A stretch of 64,000 nucleotides of DNA from contig JAEBUN010000016.1 in NCBI GenBank assembly GCA_023014365.1, forward strand, positions 558,001 to 622,000, read 5' to 3'. Shown here one piece after another: positions 55,237-64,000 of the stretch. The position numbers were made by a program, and so were the translations under genes. The stretch is from Lepiota brunneoincarnata. Its lineage: Eukaryota; Basidiomycota; Agaricomycetes; Agaricales; Agaricaceae. The notes under the pieces were generated by a model. It was given only the letters and a program-made list of their open reading frames with translations, did not search any database and was not told the DNA's origin. How positions within the stretch are numbered: the first letter of the stretch is position 1; the number at the start of each line of letters is the position of its first letter.

Positions 55237-55825
55237 TAGATAAAACCCTTCCAATGACCTTAAATGATTGTTTAATTCACTGACTTCCCAAAATGGCATA
55301 TGACATAATGATGTCTGGCAAGATGATACATGAGCCATATAGGTATTTCCAATTAAAATATGAAGGTTTCATCCTTAGTAGGTGGACAGTTATTAACATA
55401 TTTGTTGAAGTATAAAAATCATTGGAAGGGTTTTGTCCCTTACTGTATATTGTTCAAAGATACTATTAATACATGTTCTTATATCAAAGAAATATGAGAG
55501 AAGCCTAAGAAGTGTAAGAGAAGGATAAGAAGCATAAGAGAAGTTAGGAAGCATAAGAGAAGTTCTGACTTCTCTTATGGACTATGTTTAACTATCTAAG
55601 AATAACTATCTAAACATAGTTATCTATTAATAGTTAATAGTATGAGAAAATATAACAAATTTAGAAAATATTATGTAACAGATCAAAATGAAGATGGTTA
55701 CATAATAAAGAAACAAAACAAAGTAGAAAAGAAAAAGATATTCATAATGCTTTAGTATATTACAACTAAAGACTTTTGGTGTAATAAGTCCAAGTTGTAA
55801 GTCAAAGTAAGGGTGTATCATAACA

Positions 55826-56414
55826 AGTGGGAAGTTGAGGAGATCCTGGATAAGCCACATCCATCAGAGGAGACTCCAGTTCCTAGTAAAATGGAAAGAC
55901 TTTGGGATTGAAGAAAACTCCTAGGAATTGGCCAAAAACATCCATACTGTTATCAGAAGTCTCATCAGAAGGACTATTATTAGTACATGCCTCATGTTCC
56001 TTATCTATGACTCATAGTTACTCTGGTCCAAACTATTATAGTAGGAGTACAGCCACACTTAGATGTATATAAGGATACAGTACAATACCTTGTATCCTTA
56101 TCTTAGTGTTATAAAGTTCTTGCCTCCTATACCTCTTTGCCACAACTGGCTGGACTTATAGTGCTCCATCATCTCCAAGTCACGCTCAGTAGGACAGGAC
56201 CAAGTCTGTATAGACATCCTGTGTCAAACCCCGTGCTACTCAAGAGCAAACCCCTAACCCGGGTAACACATACCCCCAACTGTATAATGGAATTCTATCA
56301 ACAACACCCAGGAGCCCCAGGACAGATTAGGAGTCTTGCATTTGGCTCAATCCCCTTCCATGCCCTCAATCCAACCATTGTGCAAAGTCATTACAACTTT
56401 GAAGGGGGGGTAGG
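55826..56414 (+). pseudogene. Chromodomain end of N1 pol and polypurine tract
   Basis: Begins KWEVEEILDKPHPSEE, the continuation of the integrase frame broken at 8947. A solo LTR-A2 interrupts at 55948-56268. Another frame then gives EFYQQHPGAPGQIRSLAF and SHYNFEGGV, the usual C-terminal tail of fungal chromoviruses. GAAGGGGGGGTAGG at 56401-56414 is the polypurine tract. At least one frameshift. Confidence 0.75.
55948..56268 (+). repeat. Solo LTR-A2 with internal deletion in N1
   Basis: 321 bp instead of 385, TGTTATCAGAAGTCTC to CCCGGGTAACA, flanked by CATAC at 55943-55947 and 56269-56273. About 60 bp is missing from its first third. Confidence 0.93.
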
Positions 56415-56919
56415 TGTAAGGGGAACTCTGGGTCATTGCTTACAACCTCAGATTCGGAATTCTGATCCCCAGACTCCCTGCATTTGGAAATCTGATTCCC
56501 AGCCTCCCAATGCTTGGAAATCCAACTCCCAGCCTTCCTGCATCCAGAAATCCGATCTCCAGCTTCCCTGGACCTGGAAATCTGTCCCCCAGCACCCTAG
56601 TGCTTGGAATTCCCTCCTACACCCCTCTGATGCAGATGTGAACCCTCACTAGCATGCACAACCCTATCCCAAGCCCATTCCTGACCATACTCACTTTAGG
56701 CATCCCTGACACCTCACAGCCATAGAGTAGATTACTTAACTTGGACCTTACAGCAGGTAGTATAAGTATAGTAGGTAAGCTCAGAGAAACCTTACTTGAT
56801 TCTCTAAGGTTTCTCCCTGCTCAGGTACATATGTACTTGGTAGATGTCCAGAAATGACACTAAGGTTTCTCCTTGCTCAGCTGATGCAACTTGGCCACCA
56901 AGTTGCCCTTTTAACAAAT
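56415..56919 (+). repeat. Divergent 3' LTR-B of N1 and adjoining sequence
   Basis: Begins TGTAAGGGGAACTCTGGG directly after the polypurine tract and matches the 5' LTR for about 33 bp, and again weakly at CCCTATCCCAAGCCCA. Between them lies a 30-bp tandem array not found in the 5' LTR. The end is unclear. A perfect hairpin GCAACTTGG-CCA-CCAAGTTGC occurs at about 56887-56907. Confidence 0.5.
56456..56635 (+). repeat. 30-bp tandem array, six units, frame-preserving
   Basis: Units of the type GGAAATCTGATTCCCAGCCT, each 30 bp, so the overlapping open frame repeats every 10 residues (WKSDSQPPNA, WKSNSQPSCI, QKSDLQLPWT). Units are 60-80 percent alike by eye. The open frame ends 56652. Confidence 0.75.
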
Positions 56920-57827
56920 GGCACAAAATGTAGTGTATGTTTATTTTCCAATACCATCCATTGCCTGGCCATCATATTTTGATTGATGCCACCAGCCCCC
57001 AGACAGCCATCATATAGCCATCACTAAGCCATCAGCATGCCATCACCAATGACCTCAGATGCATGGGAACTGTACTCACTACTGCCAAATTGAGAAGGGT
57101 ATGCACATATTGTTTGTGGATTGGTTCCTGTTCCATGCCTTTGAAAGTCTGGCCAAGCATCCAAACAGTGATTGATTAATTTCCAAGTTGAGGGAGCAAG
57201 TGATCATACTTTTAGAGTGGCATCTTTCATGAATGACCCCTCCATATCTGACATGTCTGCAATTGTTGCATGGAAATGTAGACCATGACCTTGCTGCAAC
57301 AACTTGTAGATTTCCTTGTGAAGCTTCTTAACAACTAAATTGAAGGCCTATGAGAAAACATCATCAGTATGATGATTGTTCAGGCTTCTTAGGACATTCT
57401 CAACCTCTCCTTTTGATACAAGTTCCAGCCCCCTTATGGTGGCCCTCCTTTAAGGCCTCAGAGATGAATTGGGGTATGGTGATTGCATTATGCTCCATTG
57501 AAGCAAGCACAATGGAGAAGGGATTTGTGGAGGTCATTGAGTAGGTCTTTGAATCATTCACAAGTATGTGGGTTTACATTTTTCTGATAAGAGTTTATCC
57601 TTTCCTATCACAGATGCAGGAGGATTTATCATTTTATCATTGCAACAGTAACACCAGGTCTCATTTTGGCAAGTGATGGTGCATGCCCTTCTCAATTTGG
57701 TAGTGGCAAGTGTGGTTCCTGCACATCTGAGGTCATTGGTGATAGTGCACTGATGGCTTAGTAATAGCTATATGATGGCCAGGCAATGGATAGTATTGGT
57801 AAATAAATGTACACTACATTTTGTGCC
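56920..57827. mobile_element. 0.9 kb terminal-inverted-repeat element, non-autonomous
   Basis: GGCACAAAATGTAGTGTA at 56920 and its inverse ending 57827, with inverted repeats of about 180 bp (both arms contain CATTGCCTGGCCATCATA and CACCAATGACCTCAGATG). No transposase frame in the roughly 550 bp between. No convincing target duplication, so superfamily is unassigned. Confidence 0.75.
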
Positions 57828-58971
57828 AGTCGTTGGGATATATTAACTTATGAAGTTTCAGTTAAACTTTGGAAAAATGTTATATAATCAGCATCCTAGC
57901 ACCTGGGAAGGAGTCTGAACCCAATCAAGGATATTTGAGCCTCAGAAGTGTTCAAACCAGTTTATTATTACAGGCATAGCTTGTTGTGCCTTCAGCACAC
58001 CCAGTTTGTGCAACTTTGGCATTGTTTGACAAAGCACACTGGACCTTCGGCCTGTGCGTTGGAATAAAGGGAACAACTGCTGACATAATTAAAAAAGCTG
58101 ACAAATTCTGACTAATCCTGACTAATTCTGACTAAGCTTACAAATTGTACAAACAGGCTCCACTTATGGCAGCCTGCCCTTCCTTAGAGATTAAGCTTAG
58201 TGAACCAAGTTATCAGAACACTCTCCAGAGGGATTCAGGACTCTACATAGCCTATTGAATATACTCAGGTTGCATCAGGAGACTTTATAAGCAGTTTTCT
58301 AATGAACTTGGATGTGTTCAAGTATAGAGAATATAACTAGTGGCTGTAGCAGATGTATTATACTTATAACAAGTCCATTAATGATGACCAGACTACGGAA
58401 CAGACTGTCCAACATTCAGGAGGCAACAACTAATGCCTAATGCCCTAGAAATACCAACGATTTCACAATTAACAGGTGCTTTGTGGGTCCCAGTACCTCA
58501 GCATACTGCCTAGCTGAGATTAATTATACTGGATCAAGGAAATGTCCATTTGCTATATATCTGATTATAAATGATCTGGATGCTTAACACACTCAGTTGG
58601 ATGCAGAATAATGCAGCTGTGCATGGAATATGTCTGGCTGGATTACCATTCATCAATTAGAGACAAATACATAACTTAGGGCAAGGCAGGAATGCTGCTG
58701 AACCTTCCAAAATATTCTACAGTGCCTGTAGCAACTAGGCTAATTGTTTATATTTCATATTTATTACATATATTTGTATGTAGTTACAATAATATAAAAG
58801 CAGTTGCACTTGTTCATGGAGAAGCAAGAGGTCTCATCCCCACTTTCACATACAAGTCTGCAAGCCATGATCAAGAACAGTTTCAAAGGGCTATTTAGTG
58901 TGAGTTGTAAAGTATAAGTTCTTCAGTCATAGACCAACACAGAGATAGAGAACAGAGTTCCAGAGTACTTT
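57828..58971 (+). other. Copia-type LTR-like sequence and unassigned AT-rich DNA
   Basis: GTTGGGATATATTAACTTATG at 57833 and the next 80 bp are the reverse complement of 6220-6301, including the TTATATAATCAGCATCCT box. The remainder (58000-58971) has no gene I can support; TTCTGACTAATCCTGACTAA short repeats occur near 58110. Confidence 0.4.
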
Positions 58972-59199
58972 CACTGTGAACCCCTACAGGTTGTAATTTA
59001 CATCAGAAATAGTCAAAAAGTAATAATTCCACCAGATAGTGCTGTTTTAGGAGAGTATGTAATAATGACATTTTGAGAATCCTACCAGATAATACTGTTT
59101 TTCTGAATAAAGGTCATAATTCTTTAATAATTCAATGTGAATTATGATACAGCCCCCATAATTTCCAACATAAATTACAACCTGTAGGGGTTCACAGTG
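58972..59199. mobile_element. MITE, 228 bp
   Basis: Perfect or near-perfect inverted ends CACTGTGAACCCCTACAGG (about 29 bp) at 58972 and 59199. Internal direct repeat ACCAGATAGTGCTGTTTT / ACCAGATAATACTGTTTT. No coding capacity. Flanks TTT on both sides are too short to call a duplication. Confidence 0.8.
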
Positions 59200-59379
59200 T
59201 TTAGAGATAGAGACAGAGACCAGAGACCCCACACTTTGACTTAATAGGGATTGTCATTTCACAGTTGCATCTGTACAGCTAAGATAACTTCAATAGATGT
59301 TCATTAAAACCTTTATACCATTTACTCTCTTGAATTTCACTGTCAGAACACACCTCTAGAACACTCCAAAAGATGAAAC

Positions 59380-60088
59380 TGTTATGATCCTTGCTCCTTC
59401 TGTATCTAAAGATAACTGGAGAAGGCTTTCAATCATGCAATAAGATGTCCAAGATGGTTGGCCTTGTAGAGCTTAGTGGATCACACTCAATAAAATAATG
59501 AGGGAATATGCCAAGTTAAGGTAGAGAGAATTAATGATTGCTGTTAACAAATTAAAGCTTGAAGCTTTAATCTCTACTTGTACAGGCCTTTATATACCTA
59601 TGAGACACTATATACTTGTTATAGATACTAAGACTACTCTGCTATCCTGTGCAGCCTTTGGCTACAATGCCCATCCTAGCTAATGGCATCCTGTCATAAA
59701 TATATCTTACATGAGTCAATCATCCTCATTTTCCATTCCACTACTGAGTGATGTTTCATTGCTTTCCTCTGACTCATTTTCCTCTTCTCTCAATCCTATC
59801 TCCATAGCTTTTTCTTCATTCCTGCTATCTACTCTCTTAGTATCTCCATCTGTATTGGAGGTCAGATTTACCAGTTTGTCATTATCTCCTTTCTCTTCAG
59901 GGTACTCCAGAATATACTCCAGCATTATCTCCATTCCTGCATCTCTTGCCAAGTCCAATATGGCATAGTAATATTTCTCTTCCTCATCTTCATGTTCCTA
60001 CACCCATAACTGGTCTGTAGTCTTCTGTATCCATCTTTTATAATTGAAGACTAGCTCCAACACCTCCTTGCCTGGACTGTTCATAACA
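59380..60088 (-). repeat. Solo LTR-C near the copia remnant
   Basis: 709 bp, plus-strand TGTTATGATCCTTGC to GGACTGTTCATAACA, flanked by GAAAC at 59375-59379 and 60089-60093. The acidic frame is still open for 80 codons (59716-59958, MDLARDAGMEIMLEYILEYP). The 180 bp to its left (59200-59379) shows nothing recognisable. Confidence 0.94.
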
Positions 60089-60093
60089 GAAAC

Positions 60094-61291
60094 TGTTCAT
60101 TATCTACTTTATACACCTTGAATTAGCTTAAGCTTCTTAAAATCTGATTAAGCTTAATGAAAATAAGCCCTCCATTTGAATTATAAAAACCCAAATGTTT
60201 CTACCTTTTCACCAGGACAGGCTTGGTAAGAATGTTAGCCAACTGCTCAGTGATTGGCACATGTACTGGTTCAATCATTCTTGCTTCCACTATGTCATGG
60301 AGCCAGTAAAGTCAAAGGTCCAGGTACTTCATGTGTCCATGGTGTTCTGGATTCTTCACAACCTGTATTCCTGACTTGTTATCAATGTAGAGTATCAAAG
60401 GGTAGGGAATAATGTGTCCAATGTCAGGGCAACCTGAGGGTCTCAAGCTACTCATGGATCCAAAACATCACTGCAGGGAAATCCTAAGAGAATAGGATGA
60501 GGAAACCCCTGCAGGTGAAAACTATGTATATACCTGACTTATATAATCAATATAAGTCAAATAGAGCTTGGCTGTGGTGTCTGGGTGTTATACAAGGCCA
60601 ACTATGATTAAAACGAGTGTAGGGGATGAAGATAGCAGTCTGAGGTTTATAGAAATGAAAGGGAACAAGAGAGGAATAAGGAAGGTGTGGAGAGTGAGGG
60701 GGGTGTTTATCTGGACAATGAGGGAGCATCTATTGTGTTCTGGCTATGCTTGGAGTGCAAGCATCTGAAAGGGGGGATGCACAGTGTGTTGGGAGGCCCA
60801 GGGGTGTTTGGATGGAGTTGGGTGTCTATACAGTTAATGGGGGTGTTGCTGAGGTGTCTGGAGTATCCCCTTATGTACATCCAATTGATGAAAGAATGTT
60901 CCTCATCCACATAATCTCCTTACTTGCCTCTACTACTGCAACATACTCAGCTTTAGTGGTAGATAGTGTCACAAGCCCCTAACACTTTGAGGACTATCCT
61001 ATAGCATCATCACACACTAGAGCTACATATCCACCTGTAACTTGCCCAGTTTCCTTGCAATCACCATGAGAGGTATCTGAGTATATTACAAACAACTCCT
61101 TGTCATCATTGCCCTTACACACAAGCTTGTAGTCAGTTGTGCCCTTAAGACAGCAAAAGAGGTGTTTGACAGCTACCTAGTGCTGAAGGCCAGGATTGTG
61201 GTTGAAATGCTCCAGATACAAAATAGCAAATGCAATATCAGAATAAGTCATGGTGGCTAAGTACTGGAGTGCACCAACAGCACTGAGATAG
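60094..61291 (-). pseudogene. Copia RNase H domain, interrupted
   Basis: Minus strand. From right: YLSAVGALQYLATMTYSDIA (61290-61230), LVCKGNDDKELFVIYSDTSH, TGGYVALVCDDAIG, LSTTKAEYVAVVEASKEIMW (about 60950-60905). About 440 bp of unrelated sequence follows (60450-60890, no gene seen). The domain then resumes LYIDNKSGIQVVKNPEHHGH and ends with ITEQLANILTKP (about 60210). These are the standard Ty1/copia RNase H motifs including the ADxxTK-like end. Stops and frame breaks present. Confidence 0.85.
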
Positions 61292-61438
61292 CAGCCTTAA
61301 TAATTTGCTGTACATAGTACTGCCACCTACTACTCACTACCACCACTTTATTGCAAAATCTATTACCACCTACTATAATATATACACTATATACTATTAT
61401 AAATGATTTCAATACCTTCCAATGAGCACTCATTGCTA

Positions 61439-63027
61439 TAGTGGGTCAAAAAACTGTCCCAAGGTTTTCACCATTTGGAAAGATTAGCTAATAGTGGACC
61501 AAGGTGATTATGTAAATACTTGGGAAAATAGACAATGATGATATAGCATATTGGAATCCTGATTCCGTTTAAATCACGTGATCTGTCTGAGAAGTAATGG
61601 ACCAATTAATCATTTAAAATATTAACTCATTGGGACAGTTTTTTGACCCTCTGTCATTTTCCTAATTAATACATTGTATAGTCTCCTTTTGCCTTGATAA
61701 CTGCCTTGAGCCCTCTGGTCATGCTTTCCTTAAGTTTTTGACACCTTTCTGCAGCAATCCCATTCCACTTTACCACCAACCTGTCCCATAATTCATATAC
61801 TCCCTCAGGTAGTTTTCATATCCCTTCAATCAGTCCTTTGGGTATGTCCAGAGGTGTTCAATGGAATTGGGGTCAGGGGATTGTGCAAGCTATAGTAGAA
61901 TTTGCATATTTTTATCTTCAAACCACTCTATTGCCATTTTAGACTTGTATTTTGGGTCATTGTCCTACTGGAATACCTACTCTTCCTCCTCCATCTTCAA
62001 AGTTTCAAAGCTGTTCACCATTCTATACTCCAAAATCTCATAGTACTGCTCTATATCTATAATCCCCTCAACCTCCACTAGCATTCCTACTCCTTTCCAT
62101 CTCATAGCTGGCCATACCATAATATTACTACCACCTCCATACTTAACAGTAGGAATAATAGTCTTGTCTGAGTCCTTCCCCCCTTATACATCTTTTTATA
62201 TGACCCAAGCTTGTTGATTTTTGTTTCATCTGTGCATAATATCATTTTGCAACTTCTACTGTCCAATCCTTGTGCTTGTAGGCAATTTGAAGTGAGCAAT
62301 TTGGTGTTGCTTCTTAAGAGGAGACTATTTAGTCTTAACAACAAACCAGAAATTGTCCTTCTTGAGCATATTTTAGATTGTTTGAAGTGTGACAGGAGTA
62401 GGAAAGATAGGCTTGATGAATTGGGTAGCTTGAACAGCATTGTCCAGCTTCCCAGGAGCGATCTAGTCAATTATTGATTATTTATTCTGAGAAGATAGTA
62501 TGGAAAGTTGTCCCCCTTTATTGTTTTCCTCATCTTGATCAACGTCTTTCATAATGTGCTCAACAGTACTCCTGCCTAGACCAGTTTGGACTGAGTTTGT
62601 TGCAGGGAATAGCTATTCTGAAAAAGAAAAATGACTTGAGAGCACTAGGTAAAAGATATAGTTTTTATGATGTAATGGTAAGATGAAAAGATAGTAAAAG
62701 TGATTTCAATATGATCATGTGATATAAAAGAGGTCACATGACAATTTTTGTTATCCCCACACTTGATTTGGTATTGATTTGGCCTGTCCAACACCAGATT
62801 TTAGGAAAATGACAGAGGATCAAAAAACTGTCCCAATGAGTTAATATTTTAAATGATTAATTGGTCCATTACCTCTCAGGCAGATCACATGATTTAAATG
62901 GAATCAGGATCCCAATATGCTATATTATCATTGTCTATTTTCCCAAGTATTTATGTAATTGCCTTGGTCCATTATTAGCTGATCTTTCCAAATGGTGAAA
63001 ACATTGGGACAATTTTTTGACCCACTG
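61439..63027 (-). mobile_element. Tc1/mariner element Tc1-c
   Basis: 1589 bp; ends TAGTGGGTCAAAAAACTG and inverse of CAGTGGGTCAAAAAATTG, with TA at 61437-61438 and 63028-63029. Inverted arms of about 215 bp with inner copies of the tip (61640-61660 and 62815-62840). Confidence 0.9.
61676..62620 (-). pseudogene. Tc1-like transposase of Tc1-c, badly decayed
   Basis: Minus-strand remnants: QMKQKSTSLG around the first catalytic region (about 62230), GLRQDYYS, then many stops. The C-terminal end is clear: GVYELWDRLVVKWNGIAAER, CQKLKESMTRGLKAVIKAKG and DYTMY, with TAA at 61676-61678. The second Asp and the Glu segments cannot be read in one frame. Confidence 0.75.
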
Positions 63028-63650
63028 TATGCTAATACTACTGGACTAATATAATCTAATGATCTATTGTATATTACTAGAGGAAAAGAGGGAGAGAAGA
63101 CTTCAAATATGGATTAAGCTTTGTGAATTAAATAAGGTCCCTACAAAATACATACATAGAGTATTTACACTCTACTGATAGTGGAGCTCATGTATGCTCT
63201 ATAAATATTACAAGAATATTAAAGAAAGTAGTGGAGAGAGGAGAAATATGAGGATGATGGAATACAAGAATAATAGAAATTGCTAGCTACTATTTATCTA
63301 AAATATCCTACAGTCCTTCAATATTCTCAGCATATGCTCAGATTAATTACCAAAAAATAGAGAGAGAATGAATTCAAGTTGGAAGAAGGGGATATTGTCA
63401 ATCCAAGGGCTTTGATCTGAGTTTTTGACATTTCTCTGAAGTATGTCATGTAGGAGTAGTTAGTTTAGCCAATAAACAGCTACTATACTACTGTATACTG
63501 TACTTATATTATTGTACACTACTACTACATTATGATACATTACTACCACATTACTGCAAATTACTGCCCAATTACTGTGGCACTGCTGTAACACATATGT
63601 GCAGTAGTATGGTAGGGTACAGTAATGGTAGCAGCAAATGTACTATGCCC

Positions 63651-63867
63651 CTGAGATAGGGAATGTGATGCATCTGTTCCTATTCTTCAGGGGATACTGT
63701 GGTATTAGTGAGATCAATTTCTGGACTCATAGAAGTCTTCATAGGATTACAGTCATCCATCCCAAACTGTTTAAGCATAGAGTTGACATAGTGTGATTGG
63801 AAAAGGGAGATAGTATGATTGGGAATGCTCTGAGTCATCTAGATATTGAAAAGGAAGGTGAGGCCAA
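63651..63867 (-). pseudogene. Copia RT C-terminal fragment
   Basis: Minus strand: LFQSHYVNSMLKQFGMDDCN, PMKTSMSPEIDLT and QMHHIPYLR, the end of Ty1/copia reverse transcriptase that continues into YLSAVGALQYL at 61290 once the inserted element is removed. A stop follows VSPEE. The upstream part of RT is cut by LTR-B at 63868. Confidence 0.8.
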
Positions 63868-64000
63868 TGTTAGGGGAAATTAAGAGCACCAGAACCAAGT
63901 TGATATTTGGGTGGCAAATACAATTGACACCCACACTACTTATATACATAGAGTACTGCGCACAGACCAGGTAGCCAAACACTATGTAGCTACTAGAACA
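63868..64000 (-). repeat. LTR-B, cut by the window edge
   Basis: Begins TGTTAGGGGAAATTAAG, matching the solo LTR-B at 51297 and the inverse of the N1 5' LTR end. Its TATATAAG box and the ACCCAAATAT stretch are visible on minus. Solo or full-length cannot be decided. Confidence 0.75.

Larger units (their letters stand above)
53135..55445 (+). mobile_element. Tc1/mariner element Tc1-b
   Basis: About 1.6 kb without the solo LTR-C it contains. Termini CAGTAAGGGACAAAACCC and the inverse, TA duplications at 53133-53134 and 55446-55447. Arms of about 215 bp, each with an inner inverted copy of the tip (near 53325-53342 and 55240-55256). The matching empty site exists at 9175-9195 in the other LTR-D. 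Confidence 0.94.
8948..55825 (-). mobile_element. N2: gypsy element (LTR-D family), minus strand
   Basis: 5' LTR at 52896-55825 (interrupted by a Tc1 element), gag pieces 52059-49285, pol 49250-48004, then the N3 insertion, an ORF3 piece 10201-9615, a polypurine tract GTACAAAGGGGATAAT just right of 9563, and the 3' LTR 8948-9563. Target duplication is AGTGG on both sides. The RT C-terminus, RNase H and integrase are absent between the two flanks of N3, and those flanks do not show a shared duplication, so a deletion accompanied or followed the N3 insertion. Confidence 0.85.
52896..55825 (-). repeat. 5' LTR of N2 (LTR-D), interrupted by Tc1-b
   Basis: LTR parts 52896-53134 and 55448-55825 (617 bp together). 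The Tc1 element inserted at the TA of its TATATAAG box. The outer edge at 55825 is followed by the AGTGG duplication. Confidence 0.92.
6304..56919 (+). mobile_element. N1: outermost chromovirus (LTR-B family) holding the whole nest
   Basis: Plus-strand Ty3/gypsy element assembled from separated pieces. It has a 5' LTR (6304-6665), a KH-domain ORF (6749-8039), an integrase C-terminus (8420-8947), then after the 47 kb insertion of N2 the chromodomain region (55831-56390), a polypurine tract (56401-56414) and a 3' LTR start at 56415. N2 insertion is marked by AGTGG at 8943-8947 and 55826-55830, and joining the two sides restores EEEW-type codons of one integrase frame. Protease, RT and RNase H are missing, so it was an internally deleted derivative. 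I could not find a target duplication for N1 itself, and its right boundary is uncertain. Confidence 0.75.
61292..63650. mobile_element. hAT- or Mutator-like element hosting a Tc1 element
   Basis: Inserted in the copia frame; CTGAGATAG occurs at 61283-61291 and 63651-63659, an 8-9 bp target duplication. Imperfect inverted ends (TAATTTGCTG...GTACTG at left, inverse of ACATTTGCTG...TTACTG at right). Net length without Tc1-c is about 770 bp with TAC/ACTACTA-rich interior and no transposase, so non-autonomous. Confidence 0.7.

Noticed and set aside
6304..56919. A 5-bp target duplication for N1 itself
   Set aside because: ACAAC left of 6304 has no match near any plausible right end; the right end is rearranged.
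60450..60890. Host gene or intron inside the copia RNase H
   Set aside because: Open frames are short, no splice sites fit the copia frame, and no inverted ends or duplications were found; left unassigned.

Overview
The window looks like a basidiomycete (probably Agaricomycete) fungus. The only host gene is a six-exon GFA1 with mostly 49-53 nt GT-AG introns, and almost everything else is fungal LTR retrotransposons of the Ty3/gypsy chromovirus type with Tc1-like DNA transposons. Genus cannot be fixed by eye; a Ceratobasidiaceae/Rhizoctonia-like genome is a guess.

Layout. 647-3141: GFA1 (glutamine:fructose-6-phosphate amidotransferase), 700 codons, apparently intact. From about 3.4 kb to the end the DNA is transposon on transposon. 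3.4-6.3 kb holds a retropepsin scrap, a 1.6 kb Tc1 element and a copia-type remnant. 6.3-56.9 kb is one very large nest of retrotransposons, read here as six levels: N1 (LTR-B, encodes a KH-domain protein) contains N2 (LTR-D, minus strand, TSD AGTGG), which contains N3 (LTR-A1, plus strand, chimeric), which contains N4 (LTR-A2, minus, TSD CCTAG), which contains N5 (LTR-A2, minus, TSD GTTAT), which contains N6 (LTR-C, minus, TSD GCGAG). N6 is 8.24 kb, has long open frames and nearly identical LTRs, and is the youngest. Solo LTRs of families A, B, C and E, most with clear 5-bp target duplications, and a Tc1 element that landed in the TATA box of the N2 5' LTR decorate the nest. 56.9-64.0 kb holds a 0.9 kb terminal-inverted-repeat element, copia LTR-like DNA, a 228 bp MITE, a solo LTR-C, and a minus-strand copia RT/RNase H pseudogene split by a hAT- or Mutator-like element that itself carries a Tc1 element.

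How the retroelement genes fit together. Families A and C share a plan: 5' LTR, gag with one CCHC knuckle, a -1 shift at the end of gag, pol (protease, RT, RNase H, integrase, chromodomain), then a third ORF not expected in Ty3/gypsy elements. This ORF3 has two or three zinc knuckles and a conserved C-terminal motif (SNITGEP-like). It is present in families A, C and D. A fourth frame overlaps ORF3 and in family C runs through the polypurine tract into the 3' LTR. In families A, B, C and D the 10-12 nt just inside the 5' LTR are complementary to a stretch of the same LTR beginning 35-36 nt from the first T of the TATA box, which points to Tf1-style self-priming rather than tRNA priming.

Decay. 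Differences between copies are mostly C-to-T at CpG, on either strand, and many stop codons arise from CGA. Older levels have lost most CpG, while N6 and GFA1 keep theirs. Coordinates of degenerate genes are approximate, and all copy comparisons were made by eye.
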